Origin: Acidimicrobiales bacterium
GTDB lineage: Bacteria; Actinomycetota; Acidimicrobiia; Acidimicrobiales; MedAcidi-G1
Length of the DNA stretch: 64,000 nucleotides
Direction: 5' to 3'
NCBI GenBank assembly: GCA_028823445.1
Contig: JAPKBH010000006.1
Coordinates: forward strand, 21,692-85,691
A model generated the notes under the pieces. That model saw nothing but the letters and a program-made list of their open reading frames with translations. It searched no databases and had not been told where the DNA came from. Below are positions 16,718-25,373 of this stretch, in pieces. Made by a program: the position numbers and the translations under genes. The number at the start of each line of letters is the position of its first letter. Position 1 is the first letter of the stretch.

Positions 16718-17517
16718 TTTCCCCTCCCGGGTTTATTGTTGATTATTTCGACTTGTGTCGCCATGCGCCATGGCGTGCTCAGGCGCTCTATGAGCACTGC
16801 GCCGGCAAAGAGGGCCAGCCCGAAAGCAGAAGCCACCGCAATGGCTGCCCACGCTACGTCATAGCGAGCAAAAGCAGCGTTTGAGGTAATGACATTGCCA
16901 ATGCGGTCCTGCGGGCCACCAAAATATTCGGCCACGATGGCGGCAATTACCGAAAGCGGGGCCACCACCCGTAAAGCGTTGGCAAAAAACGGCAAAGCAT
17001 TAGGTATACGCACCTCGCGGAGGATAGTCCATTCGCTCGCTGCGTAGGAACGCATAAGCTCAATCTCGTCTGGGTGCACTTCGGTTAACCCTTTAGCGGT
17101 GTTAATAAAAACGGGGAAAAACACCACGGCCATAACCACCGCTTGGTTGCTGACCACCCCGGTTATCCCGAACCAGGCATTAAATATGGGTGCCAAAGCG
17201 ACGATAGGGGTGGCGTTAACGGCTACGGCCAGCGGGGTCAGGCCTTCGTTCAAAGAGCGAAAACGATTGGTGACGAAGGCCAGCGTGACCCCGGCAATGA
17301 CCCCGAGCACTAAACCGCTGAAAGCAATACGCCCCGTTTCCCACCCGGCGTGACGCAAGACTGCCCATTCGGCAAAAAGTTCCTCAACTATTGACGAAGG
17401 CTTCGGTAGTAAAAACTCTTTAATGTCAAAAATAATGATGGCCAATTCCCACAAAACCAAGCCTCCAACGCCCACACTCAAAGGAGGCCAGACCGCTGCC
17501 CAGCGAGGACGGGTCAT
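16714..17517 (-). CDS. ABC transporter permease (importer component 2)
   Basis: This 267-residue inner-membrane permease of the SsuC/TauC/ThiX type has about six hydrophobic segments. The EAA loop that docks the ATPase is visible as ELMRSYAASEWTILREVRIPNALPFFANALRV near residues 150-180. It pairs with the other permease gene upstream, and the ATPase lies between them. Start and stop overlap the neighbouring genes by 4 bases on each side, so translation is coupled. Confidence 0.9.
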   Translation of the reverse strand: MTRPRWAAVWPPLSVGVGGLVLWELAIIIFDIKEFLLPKPSSIVEELFAEWAVLRHAGWETGRIAFSGLVLGVIAGVTLAFVTNRFRSLNEGLTPLAVAVNATPIVALAPIFNAWFGITGVVSNQAVVMAVVFFPVFINTAKGLTEVHPDEIELMRSYAASEWTILREVRIPNALPFFANALRVVAPLSVIAAIVAEYFGGPQDRIGNVITSNAAFARYDVAWAAIAVASAFGLALFAGAVLIERLSTPWRMATQVEIINNKPGRGK

Positions 17518-18296
17518 TGACCTACCTCTACGGAGCGCAAGGCTTCACGAATTTCTGTTGCCGTGGCAAAAAATGCTGGATCTTCACGAGTCTCTTCGGT
17601 TCGCTTACCCAGATCAACATCAATGATTGAATGAACCCGCCCCGGCCGAGGCGATAACACCACTACTCGGTTGGACAAAAAAGCAGACTCGGGAATGGAG
17701 TGCGTGACAAAAACCACCGTGGTGCCGGTTTCTTCCCAAATACGAAGCAACTCGATTTGCATATGCTCACGAGTCATTTCATCCAGCGCCCCGAATGGTT
17801 CATCCATCAATAACAACTTTGGTTCAAAAGAAAGCGCCCGAGCAATAGAAACTCGTTGTTGCATGCCACCCGAAAGCTGCCGCGGATAATGGCCGCCAAA
17901 GTCTGGCAACTTCACCAGGTCCAACATTTCTTGTGACCGGGTGGAACGGTCGGCCTTAGACCAGCCACGCAATTCAAGGGGCAGTTCTATGTTGGCCGAC
18001 ACCTTGCGCCAGTCAAACAAGCCAGCATGTTGAAATACCATGCCATAGTCTTGGTCCATACGTGCCTCATGGGCAGATTTGCCAAACACGGTGACTTCGC
18101 CCGCCGTGGGCTCAAGCAAATCGCCGATTAGACGCAACAAAGTGGACTTTCCACACCCCGATGGTCCGATCAACGAAACAAACTCGCCGGGCTGAATATC
18201 AAGATCAATACCTGACAAAGCAGCCACCTCATCGGCCTCCCCTTGGTTGAACACCTTGTCGGCACCGTTTATGGAAACAGCAAGTTCGTCGCTCAT
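17514..18296 (-). CDS. ABC transporter ATP-binding protein
   Basis: This 260-residue ATPase powers the NMT1-type importer. The Walker A GPSGCGKST is at about 44-52, the Q-loop VFQHAG near 88-93, the signature LSGGMQQR at 141-148, the Walker B LLLMDEP at 161-167, and the switch His in VFVTHS near 195. It belongs to the SsuB/TauB subgroup. It lies between the two permease genes with 4-base overlaps. Confidence 0.94.
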   Translation of the reverse strand: MSDELAVSINGADKVFNQGEADEVAALSGIDLDIQPGEFVSLIGPSGCGKSTLLRLIGDLLEPTAGEVTVFGKSAHEARMDQDYGMVFQHAGLFDWRKVSANIELPLELRGWSKADRSTRSQEMLDLVKLPDFGGHYPRQLSGGMQQRVSIARALSFEPKLLLMDEPFGALDEMTREHMQIELLRIWEETGTTVVFVTHSIPESAFLSNRVVVLSPRPGRVHSIIDVDLGKRTEETREDPAFFATATEIREALRSVEVGQ

Positions 18297-19156
18297 GAAA
18301 CAACCTCTCTAGTTCGCCGCATCACCCAGCGTTCGGTCAAACTAATTAGGCCAAATACGGTGAGGCCCAAGAAAGCAGACCCAATTACCGAGGCATACAG
18401 GCGCTCCGGGGCCACGGCGTAGCGCTGGGCGTACTCCAAAATGGCTCGCCCCAAGCCCGTTTTGGTGCCGATGGAGATCTCCCCCACAATGGCCCCCACA
18501 ATGCTCAGGGTGCCAGCAATTTTAAGAGCCGGAAAGAGATAGGGCCGAGAAGCAGGCAGGCGCAACTTAAACAAGGTGGTCCGCCATGGAGCAGCATAAG
18601 AGCGCATAAGTTCCACATGGTCGGCGTCCGGAGACTGCAAGCCCCGCAAGCCGCTCACCGCTACCGGGAAAAAAGTGAGGTAAGTAGAAATCAGCGAAAT
18701 GCTGACCAGATCAGGCATGCTCTGTTGGCGCCCCCAAGTAACCACCAAAGGAGCCAAAGCAATAAGCGGGATAGTTTGCGACACGTTGATCCAAGGGAGA
18801 AGCCCTTTTTCGGCCACCTTCCACCGCGCCATTAACACGGCAAGACCCATACCGATAGCCAACCCTAAAGTGAAGCCAATAGCCGCTTCTTGAAACGTAA
18901 ACCAAGCTTTTTTCAGCAAAAAAACGTACATGGGCAGAGTGTTGCGGCCATCGCGGATATCTACCGTAAGTTCACCGAGGATGTCCGAAGCATGGGGCAT
19001 GATCATGTCGTTGGTAGCGGTCGGTAAACCAAAGTTGGTGCCCGGCCAGTGATCATCGGTTTGTTGGCCCATCCACTTGTAGCCCTCCCAGAGGGCTACC
19101 ACCACGACCAAAGCCACCACCACGGTCAACACCATGCGGAGGCGTTTGTTGATCAC
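18293..19156 (-). CDS. ABC transporter permease (importer component 1)
   Basis: This 287-residue permease has an N-terminal helix, a periplasmic-facing insert (about residues 30-75) and a binding-protein-dependent transport core. The EAA loop reads ELMRSYAAPWRTTLFKLRLPASRPYLFPALKI. Translation starts at a GTG (19154-19156) that overlaps the stop of the LLM gene, which links the importer to the catabolic genes in one transcript. The two permeases share the fold but are clearly different proteins, indicating a heterodimeric channel. Confidence 0.9.
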   Translation of the reverse strand: MINKRLRMVLTVVVALVVVVALWEGYKWMGQQTDDHWPGTNFGLPTATNDMIMPHASDILGELTVDIRDGRNTLPMYVFLLKKAWFTFQEAAIGFTLGLAIGMGLAVLMARWKVAEKGLLPWINVSQTIPLIALAPLVVTWGRQQSMPDLVSISLISTYLTFFPVAVSGLRGLQSPDADHVELMRSYAAPWRTTLFKLRLPASRPYLFPALKIAGTLSIVGAIVGEISIGTKTGLGRAILEYAQRYAVAPERLYASVIGSAFLGLTVFGLISLTERWVMRRTREVVS

Positions 19157-20151
19157 TGAAAAGCCGGAATAATGTGTTGGCCGTAAGCGTTTAGCGTCTC
19201 TTCTTTTTGGTCGTGCATCAGGTACACCGCAAACTGGTCAACGCCCAAAGCACGGAGTTCTTCTAAACGCTCAATGTGCGCTGCCTCGTTGCCCAAAATA
19301 CAGAAGCGATCCAAAATCTCGTCGGGTACAAAGTCGGTATGTTCAGCACCCGCCCGACCGTGGTCGGCGTAGTCGTAGCCTTTGCGGCCTTCGATGTAAT
19401 CGGTCAGGGCTTGAGGAACCATGGAACTGTCGGCGCCATAACGACCCACCAAGTCCGCTACGTGATTACCCACCATGCCGCCAAACCAACGAACTTGATC
19501 TCGCTGGTGGGCGATGTCGTCACCCACATAGGCCGGTGCAACCACACAGAAAGTGATGGAATCTGGGTCGCGGCCTGCTTCTTCAGCGGACTGCCGAACG
19601 GCGCCGATGGTCCAGGCCGCTATTTGTGGGTCAGCCAGCTGCAGAACAAACCCGTCGGCTTGTCGGCCACAGAGCGCCAAGGCTTTAGGGCCATAGGCAG
19701 CCATCCAGATGGGCAGCGACCCTCCTTGGCGCCAAGGAAACGAGAGGGGTGTTCCGTGATAGTCGACTTCTTCGCCTTCGGCTAAGGCTTTGATGACCTT
19801 CATGGATTCTTCCAGAGTGGCCAAGTTGCACGGCTTTTTACCAATAACCCGCATAGCGGAGTCGCCTCGGCCGATACCACAAACGGTACGTTCGCCGTAC
19901 ATGTCGTTTAGCGTGGCGAACAACGAGGCGATAACTGTCCAGTCTCGTGTACCGGGGTTGGTGACCATCGGGCCCACGATCATTTTTTCGGTAGCGGCCA
20001 ACATGGCGCCAAAAATCGGAAACGGCTCTTGCCAAAGCACGTGGCTGTCGAAGGTGTACCCGTGGGTGAAACCTAAGGTTTCAGCCAAGCGAGCCAACTC
20101 AACAACTCGGGAGGCTGGGGGGTCGGTTTGAAGTACTACACCAAAATCCAT
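19153..20151 (-). CDS. LLM-class, probably F420-dependent, oxidoreductase (TIGR03842-like)
   Basis: This is a luciferase-like monooxygenase-fold protein of about 332 residues, starting MDFGVVLQTDPPASRVVELARLAE. The chosen ATG at 20149-20151 has GGAGAT upstream and begins 13 bases after the dehydrogenase stop; a longer frame would overlap that gene. Segments GPMVTNPGTRDWTVIASLFATLND and GIGRGDSAMR match F420-dependent reductases/dehydrogenases in this superfamily rather than FMN monooxygenases. It sits amid genes for dihydropyrimidinase, beta-ureidopropionase, aminotransferase and semialdehyde dehydrogenase, where a pyrimidine-reducing enzyme is otherwise missing. A role in the first, redox step of pyrimidine breakdown is possible but not shown. 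Confidence 0.85.
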   Translation of the reverse strand: MDFGVVLQTDPPASRVVELARLAETLGFTHGYTFDSHVLWQEPFPIFGAMLAATEKMIVGPMVTNPGTRDWTVIASLFATLNDMYGERTVCGIGRGDSAMRVIGKKPCNLATLEESMKVIKALAEGEEVDYHGTPLSFPWRQGGSLPIWMAAYGPKALALCGRQADGFVLQLADPQIAAWTIGAVRQSAEEAGRDPDSITFCVVAPAYVGDDIAHQRDQVRWFGGMVGNHVADLVGRYGADSSMVPQALTDYIEGRKGYDYADHGRAGAEHTDFVPDEILDRFCILGNEAAHIERLEELRALGVDQFAVYLMHDQKEETLNAYGQHIIPAFQ

Positions 20152-20164
20152 CGCTAATCTCCAA

Positions 20165-21652
20165 TCAGTTGTTTTGGGGGAAGCCCAGGTCAACGCTGCT
20201 CGTTGAAGGGTCTGGCCAGCGGCTGGTTACCACCTTAGGGCGGGTGTAGAAACGTAATCCTTCTGGCCCGTACATGGTGGTGTCGCCAAACAGGGAATCT
20301 TTCCAACCGCCGAACGAGTGGTAGCCTACCGGTACAGGGATGGGCACGTTGATGCCGACCATGCCTGCGTCGGCATCTTGCTGGAATTGTCGGGCTGCTC
20401 CACCGTCTCGGGTAAAGATTGCCGCACCGTTACCGAAATCATTGTCGGCAATCATTTGCACGCCTTCGGCATAGGTATCAACCCGTACTACACAAAGCAC
20501 CGGACCAAAAATCTCATCGGTGTAGACACTCATATCGGTGGTGACGTTGTCGAGTAACGAAACTCCAATAAACGATCCGTTGCCCTCAAAGACGAAGTCT
20601 CGGCCGTCAACCACTACGTCAGCGCCGGCTTCTGCACCGGCGGCAATGTAACCCGCTACCCGGTCACGGTGTTCACAGGTAATTACCGGGCCCATTTCTG
20701 AGGCCGGATCGTCGCCGTGGCCAATAACCAACTTGGACATACGTTCTTTAATGGCGGGAACCAGTTGGTTGGCTACGCCGCCCACCGCCACCACCACCGA
20801 GATAGCCATGCACCGTTCACCGGCCGAACCGTAGGCGGCAGAAACTGCAGCATCAGCCGCCAAGTTGATGTCGGCATCAGGCAACACAATCATGTGGTTT
20901 TTGGCGCCACCAAGTGCTTGTACTCGTTTGCCGTGAGCCGCCCCAGTGGCATAAACGTATTTGGCGATAGGGGTTGACCCTACGAAACTCACTGCTTTGA
21001 CATCGGGGTGCTCCAACAGGCGATCCACCGCTACTTTGTCGCCGTTAACCATGTTGATTACTCCTGGAGGGAAACCGGCCTCTTGAGCTAACTCAACAAT
21101 AAAGCGAGGGGCCGAAGGGTCACGTTCTGAGGGTTTCAAGATAAAAGTGTTTCCGCAGGCCACGGCGTTGGGGATCATCCACAAAGGAACCATGGCCGGG
21201 AAGTTAAACGGGGTGATCCCCGCGCAGACCCCCAACGGTTGGCGCACTGAATAAACATCTACTCCCGTCGAGGCATGTTCGGTGTGGGTGCCTTTCAGCG
21301 CTTCGGCTACCCCGCAAGCAAACTCAATGTTTTCAATGCCTCGTGCTACTTCGCCACGGGCATCGTCGCCTACTTTTCCGTGTTCGGCGGTTAAACGACG
21401 AGCAATTTCGTCAGCGTTGGCTTCAACCAGGTTGCGAAAGTTGTAAAGCAACTTGGTGCGGCGAGCCACCGACACGGTGCCCCACTCTTGGAAAGCTGCT
21501 TTAGACGAAGCGACCGCTTGGTCTACTTCTTCGATTGATGCCAAGCCGATCTGGCCGGTTTGTTCACCGGTTGCCGGGTTAAACACCGGTGCGGTGTTTC
21601 CCGAAGTACCTAGTTTTGCTTGACCATCAACGAGATGATGAATTTCTTGCAT
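20165..21652 (-). CDS. mmsA: CoA-acylating (methyl)malonate-semialdehyde dehydrogenase
   Basis: This 495-residue aldehyde dehydrogenase is of the MmsA branch. The LGGAKNHMIVLPDAD motif near 248-261 replaces the usual glutamate region, and the catalytic Cys281 lies in GSAGERCMA. ITPFNFP near 146 and ILKPSERDP near 171 are cofactor contacts. In this operon it would convert malonate semialdehyde, made from beta-alanine by the aminotransferase, to acetyl-CoA and CO2. If the starting base is thymine it would act on methylmalonate semialdehyde instead. AGGAG precedes the ATG. Confidence 0.93.
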   Translation of the reverse strand: MQEIHHLVDGQAKLGTSGNTAPVFNPATGEQTGQIGLASIEEVDQAVASSKAAFQEWGTVSVARRTKLLYNFRNLVEANADEIARRLTAEHGKVGDDARGEVARGIENIEFACGVAEALKGTHTEHASTGVDVYSVRQPLGVCAGITPFNFPAMVPLWMIPNAVACGNTFILKPSERDPSAPRFIVELAQEAGFPPGVINMVNGDKVAVDRLLEHPDVKAVSFVGSTPIAKYVYATGAAHGKRVQALGGAKNHMIVLPDADINLAADAAVSAAYGSAGERCMAISVVVAVGGVANQLVPAIKERMSKLVIGHGDDPASEMGPVITCEHRDRVAGYIAAGAEAGADVVVDGRDFVFEGNGSFIGVSLLDNVTTDMSVYTDEIFGPVLCVVRVDTYAEGVQMIADNDFGNGAAIFTRDGGAARQFQQDADAGMVGINVPIPVPVGYHSFGGWKDSLFGDTTMYGPEGLRFYTRPKVVTSRWPDPSTSSVDLGFPQNN

Positions 21653-21670
21653 TGGTGCTCCTAAAAACGA

Positions 21671-23083
21671 TTAGTGAAGGTAAGTAGACAAACCACGTTT
21701 AAGGTAACTGCCGTCACCTTTTCGGCCGTGATAAGCGTTATCAGAAATAATGACCTTGCCTTTAGACATGACGGTGTCGACTTTGCCGGCAATCTCTATG
21801 CCTTCATAGGCCGAGTAGTCCATGTTCATGTGATGGGTCTCTACCGAAATGGTGCTGGTGGCTTGCGGGTCGTAGAGCACAATGTCGGCGTCTGAACCGG
21901 GGGCGATAACGCCCTTTTGCGGGTAGATACCAAACATGCGGGCCGGGGTGGTAGAGCAGGTTTCTACCCAACGTTCAAGGGTCATTTCGCCCATAACCAC
22001 ACCCTGGTAAATGAGGTCCATGCGGTGTTCAACCCCGCCGATTCCGTTGGGGATAGCCCGGAAGTCATCTACGCCCAAATCTTTCTGATCTTTCATGCAG
22101 AAAGGGCAATGGTCGGTGGCCACGATGGAGAGGTCGTTGGTGCGCAGGCCTTTCCATAAGTCGGTTTGATGGGAGTGGTGTTTGGTGCGCAGGGGCGCTG
22201 AACAAACGTAACCGGCTCCGGCAAAGCCGGGGGCACCAAGGTGGTCTTCAAGGTTCAAATACAGGTATTGCGGGCAGGTCTCAGCAAAAACGTTGTGGCC
22301 TTTGTCTTTAGCGGCGGCCACTGCTTCGAGTGCCTCACTCGATGACAAGTGCACAAAATAAACCGGAGCGCCGGCCACCAAGGCCAACTGGATAGCTCGG
22401 AAAGTAGCTTCACCTTCCAGCAAAGAGGGGCGACTCAACCCGTGGAAAACCGGTCCGGTGTCACCACGAGAAGCCGCTTGTTCAGCCAATACATCAATGG
22501 CAATGCCATTTTCAGCGTGCATCGAGATAAGCGACCCGTTGTTGGCCGCTACTTGCATGGCTCGCAGGATCTGACCATCATCGCTGTAAAAGACGCCGGG
22601 GTAAGCCATAAATAGTTTGAAACTGCTGATGCCTTCGCCGACCAGGGTGTCCATTTCTTTCAGTGACGCTTCGTTAATGTCACCAAGAATCATGTGGAAT
22701 CCGTAGTCCACGGCGCATTCACCTTCGGCTTTTGCAAACCAGGCCTCCAGCGAATCTCGCACATTTTGGCCATAGGTTTGAACGGCAAAATCGATGATGG
22801 TGGTGGTTCCGCCCCAAGCAGCGGCCCGGCTTCCGGTTTCAAAAGTATCGGATGCTGCAGTACCACCAAAAGGCAATTCCATGTGAGTGTGGCTGTCGAT
22901 ACCGCCGGGTATGACGTATTTTCCAGTGGCATCAATGATTTCTTCGGCACCAGATTCGGCTGCTAAGGCAGTGTCTGAACCGGGTTGCAATAGTGCCACA
23001 ATGGTTGTTCCGTCTACCAGCACTTCTGCCGCGTGACGGCCAGTAGCACTAACTACGGTTCCGTTTTTAATGAGTTTGGTCAT
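21671..23083 (-). CDS. hydA: dihydropyrimidinase (D-hydantoinase)
   Basis: This 470-residue amidohydrolase carries the full binuclear zinc site: His65 and His67 in DSHTH, the carboxylated Lys156 in SSFKLFMAYPG, His189 in SMHAENG, His245 in YFVHLSS and Asp324 in ATDHCPF. It opens dihydrouracil or dihydrothymine to the ureido acid, and enzymes of this type also act on hydantoins. The GAAGAGGGGAATC ribosome site supports the start. It lies between aminotransferase and mmsA, consistent with the reductive pyrimidine route. Confidence 0.95.
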   Translation of the reverse strand: MTKLIKNGTVVSATGRHAAEVLVDGTTIVALLQPGSDTALAAESGAEEIIDATGKYVIPGGIDSHTHMELPFGGTAASDTFETGSRAAAWGGTTTIIDFAVQTYGQNVRDSLEAWFAKAEGECAVDYGFHMILGDINEASLKEMDTLVGEGISSFKLFMAYPGVFYSDDGQILRAMQVAANNGSLISMHAENGIAIDVLAEQAASRGDTGPVFHGLSRPSLLEGEATFRAIQLALVAGAPVYFVHLSSSEALEAVAAAKDKGHNVFAETCPQYLYLNLEDHLGAPGFAGAGYVCSAPLRTKHHSHQTDLWKGLRTNDLSIVATDHCPFCMKDQKDLGVDDFRAIPNGIGGVEHRMDLIYQGVVMGEMTLERWVETCSTTPARMFGIYPQKGVIAPGSDADIVLYDPQATSTISVETHHMNMDYSAYEGIEIAGKVDTVMSKGKVIISDNAYHGRKGDGSYLKRGLSTYLH

Positions 23084-23107
23084 GATTCCCCTCTTCGTTT
23101 TGGTTAG

Positions 23108-24397
23108 TTAATCCAACGCTTTTATACAGTCAACTAAAATGTCGCCTGCTTCGTCAATTTCTGCTTCAGTCACCGTCATAGGTGGAGCGATACGCAACAC
23201 GTTGCCGTAAAGCCCACCTTTACCAATTAACAAGCCCGCAACACGTGCTTGTTCAATAATCTGACCGGCGGCTTCAACATTAGGTTCTAACGAGCCCGGC
23301 TGCACGGTCTCAATGGCCTGCATCAAGCCACGTCCACGAAGTTCGGCCACCACGGTGGAGTCATCAACTGCTGGTTGCAGTTTGGCCACCAAGCGGGCCC
23401 CCATGCGTTTGGAGTTGCCTTGGGTGTCGTTGTCTAACATGTAGTTAATGGTGGCTAAGGCACCGACGCTACTCAGTGGGTTTCCGCCGAAGGTCGACAG
23501 TGAGTTACCGGGCAATGAGTCCATCAGTTCGGCGCTAGCCACTACCCCGCCTAAAGCCAAACCGTTGCCCACCCCTTTGGCAAAGGTCAAAATGTCGGGG
23601 GTAATGCCGTGAGCTTGATAGCCCCAGAAGTGGTCACCGGTGCGGCCCCAACCGGTTTGTACTTCATCAGAGATAAAGAGCACCCCGCGATTATCAAGCT
23701 CCTTTTTCATGGCGCCAAAGAAACCATCGGGTGGGGTAGCAAAGCCGCCCACTCCTTGGATGGGCTCGGCAATCATGGCGGCTACATCACCGGAGGTCAT
23801 CATGTCGAACACCTGAGTGAGGTCGTCAACGCATGCGGTGGTGTAGGCATCATCATCCATGGCCCGAAAAGGGCTCCTCAGGCGGTAGCCGCCGTGTACG
23901 TAGTTGACCGAGAGCCCGCTCACGCTAGTAGGTGACCAAGACCGTTGAGCAGTAATGGCGATGGTAGTAAACGACCGACCGTGGTAGCTGTTGCGCATAG
24001 CCAACACTTGGTTGGACTTCCGGTAGGTGGTGGCCAGCATCAAAGCAGCATCGTTGGCTTCGGTTCCCGAGGTGGTAAAAAATACTTTGGCATCGGGAAT
24101 ACCCGATAAACCAGCGATGAGCTCAGCCAACTCAATCATGGGTTCCGAAAGATAAAGCGTTGACGAGTGCAGGGTTTTGGGGGCCTGCGCTTGAATAGCT
24201 TGAGTGACCTCAGGGATGTTGTAACCCAAACTGGTGGTCAAAATACCACCAAAGAAGTCGAGGTAACGGTTGCCTTCCACATCAAAAACGTGGCGACCCT
24301 CACCGCTATCCAAGGAAATAGGAGGGTTGTAGTACTGGGCCAGCCAAGAAGGCAGCACCGCCTTATGGCGGGCTAAGAGTTCAGCGTTGGTAGTCAT
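23108..24397 (-). CDS. class III aminotransferase, probable beta-alanine transaminase
   Basis: This 429-residue PLP enzyme has the pocket segment TTSGTEANDAAL near 108-119, FISDEVQTGWGRTG near 241-254 and the Schiff-base Lys274 in LTFAKGVGNGL. It resembles the AGXT2/beta-alanine-pyruvate group. In this operon it follows beta-ureidopropionase, whose product is beta-alanine or beta-aminoisobutyrate, so it most likely makes malonate semialdehyde. The exact amino acceptor cannot be read from sequence. Confidence 0.9.
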   Translation of the reverse strand: MTTNAELLARHKAVLPSWLAQYYNPPISLDSGEGRHVFDVEGNRYLDFFGGILTTSLGYNIPEVTQAIQAQAPKTLHSSTLYLSEPMIELAELIAGLSGIPDAKVFFTTSGTEANDAALMLATTYRKSNQVLAMRNSYHGRSFTTIAITAQRSWSPTSVSGLSVNYVHGGYRLRSPFRAMDDDAYTTACVDDLTQVFDMMTSGDVAAMIAEPIQGVGGFATPPDGFFGAMKKELDNRGVLFISDEVQTGWGRTGDHFWGYQAHGITPDILTFAKGVGNGLALGGVVASAELMDSLPGNSLSTFGGNPLSSVGALATINYMLDNDTQGNSKRMGARLVAKLQPAVDDSTVVAELRGRGLMQAIETVQPGSLEPNVEAAGQIIEQARVAGLLIGKGGLYGNVLRIAPPMTVTEAEIDEAGDILVDCIKALD

Positions 24398-24420
24398 AAT
24401 TTTCTCCGAGAGGTCTTGAT

Positions 24421-25263
24421 CTAGGGTTGGACCAGTGGGTCGTACATGTCAGGGCGACGATCTCGGTAGAAGGCCCATTGGTTGCGGGCTTCTTCTACTT
24501 GGTCAAGGTCGAGGTCTCGTACGATGAGTTCGTTTTCGGTTTCTGAACAAACTTCACCGACGTACTGACCCCGGGGGTCAACAAAATAGGTAGTTCCGTA
24601 GAAATCATTTTCCCCGAGTTCTTCAATTCCTACTCGGTTGATAGCACCCACAAAGTACATATTGGCTACCGCAGAAGCAGGTTGTTCGATTTGCCAGAGG
24701 TACTTAGAGAGCCCACGGCTGGTGGCTGATGGGTTAAAGACCATCTGCGCTCCGTTAAGGCCCAAGGCTCGCCATCCTTCGGGGAAGTGGCGGTCGTAGC
24801 AAATGTAAACGCCGACCTTGCCGACGGCGGTGTCAAACACCGGGTAGCCCAAGTTGCCGGGACGGAAATAAAACTTTTCCCAGAAGCCTTTGACTTGAGG
24901 AATATGGGTTTTGCGGTACTTGCCAAGGTAGGTGCCGTCGGCGTCGATGACCGCTGCCGTGTTGTAAAGGAACCCCTCTTGGGCTTTTTCGTACATGGGC
25001 AAGACCAACACCATGTTGTGTTTAGCGGCCAACTCCTGGAAGCGTTTAGTGATCGGCCCGTCAGGAATGGCTTCGGCGTAGTCGTAAAAGGCGGCGTCTT
25101 GTACTTGGCAAAAGTAGGGGCCGTAGAACAGTTCTTGGAAGCACATGACCTGCACTCCATCGGCTGCTGCCTCGGCTACGTATTGTTCGTGGAGTTGGAT
25201 CATTGATTCTTTGTCGCCGGTCCAGGCTGCTTGGACCATTGCTGAGCGAACGATGTTGGTCAT
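24421..25263 (-). CDS. beta-ureidopropionase (N-carbamoyl-beta-alanine amidohydrolase)
   Basis: This 280-residue nitrilase-superfamily enzyme has the catalytic triad Glu44 (CFQELFYGPY), Lys118 (GKYRKTHIPQ) and Cys155 (VYICYDRHFPEGWR). The motif FNPSATSRG downstream is shared with ureidopropionases. It releases CO2 and ammonia from ureidopropionate. The start at 25261-25263 is preferred because GAGGAG lies directly upstream; a frame opening 13 codons earlier at 25302 lacks a ribosome site. It is the first gene of the nine-gene operon, divergent from a MocR regulator. Confidence 0.92.
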   Translation of the reverse strand: MTNIVRSAMVQAAWTGDKESMIQLHEQYVAEAAADGVQVMCFQELFYGPYFCQVQDAAFYDYAEAIPDGPITKRFQELAAKHNMVLVLPMYEKAQEGFLYNTAAVIDADGTYLGKYRKTHIPQVKGFWEKFYFRPGNLGYPVFDTAVGKVGVYICYDRHFPEGWRALGLNGAQMVFNPSATSRGLSKYLWQIEQPASAVANMYFVGAINRVGIEELGENDFYGTTYFVDPRGQYVGEVCSETENELIVRDLDLDQVEEARNQWAFYRDRRPDMYDPLVQP

Positions 25264-25323
25264 GGGTTTCTCCTCAAATGATTTAATTGGGGCTTGCGTC
25301 ATAGCTTTCTTTTTGAAACACTA

Positions 25324-25339
25324 TGTGCCAATTGACACA
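25324..25339. promoter_or_regulatory. candidate operator in the pyrimidine operon/MocR divergent region
   Basis: TGTGCCAATTGACACA is a 16-base near-perfect palindrome with mismatches only at positions 5 and 12. Its right half overlaps a possible -35 TTGACA at 25332-25337 for the regulator gene, 17 bases before TAGTAA at 25355-25360. That would place transcription very near the ATG at 25374. Binding by the MocR protein is inferred from position only. Confidence 0.4.
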
Positions 25340-25373
25340 CACACAATGCCTATTTAGTAACAATCAAAAAATT

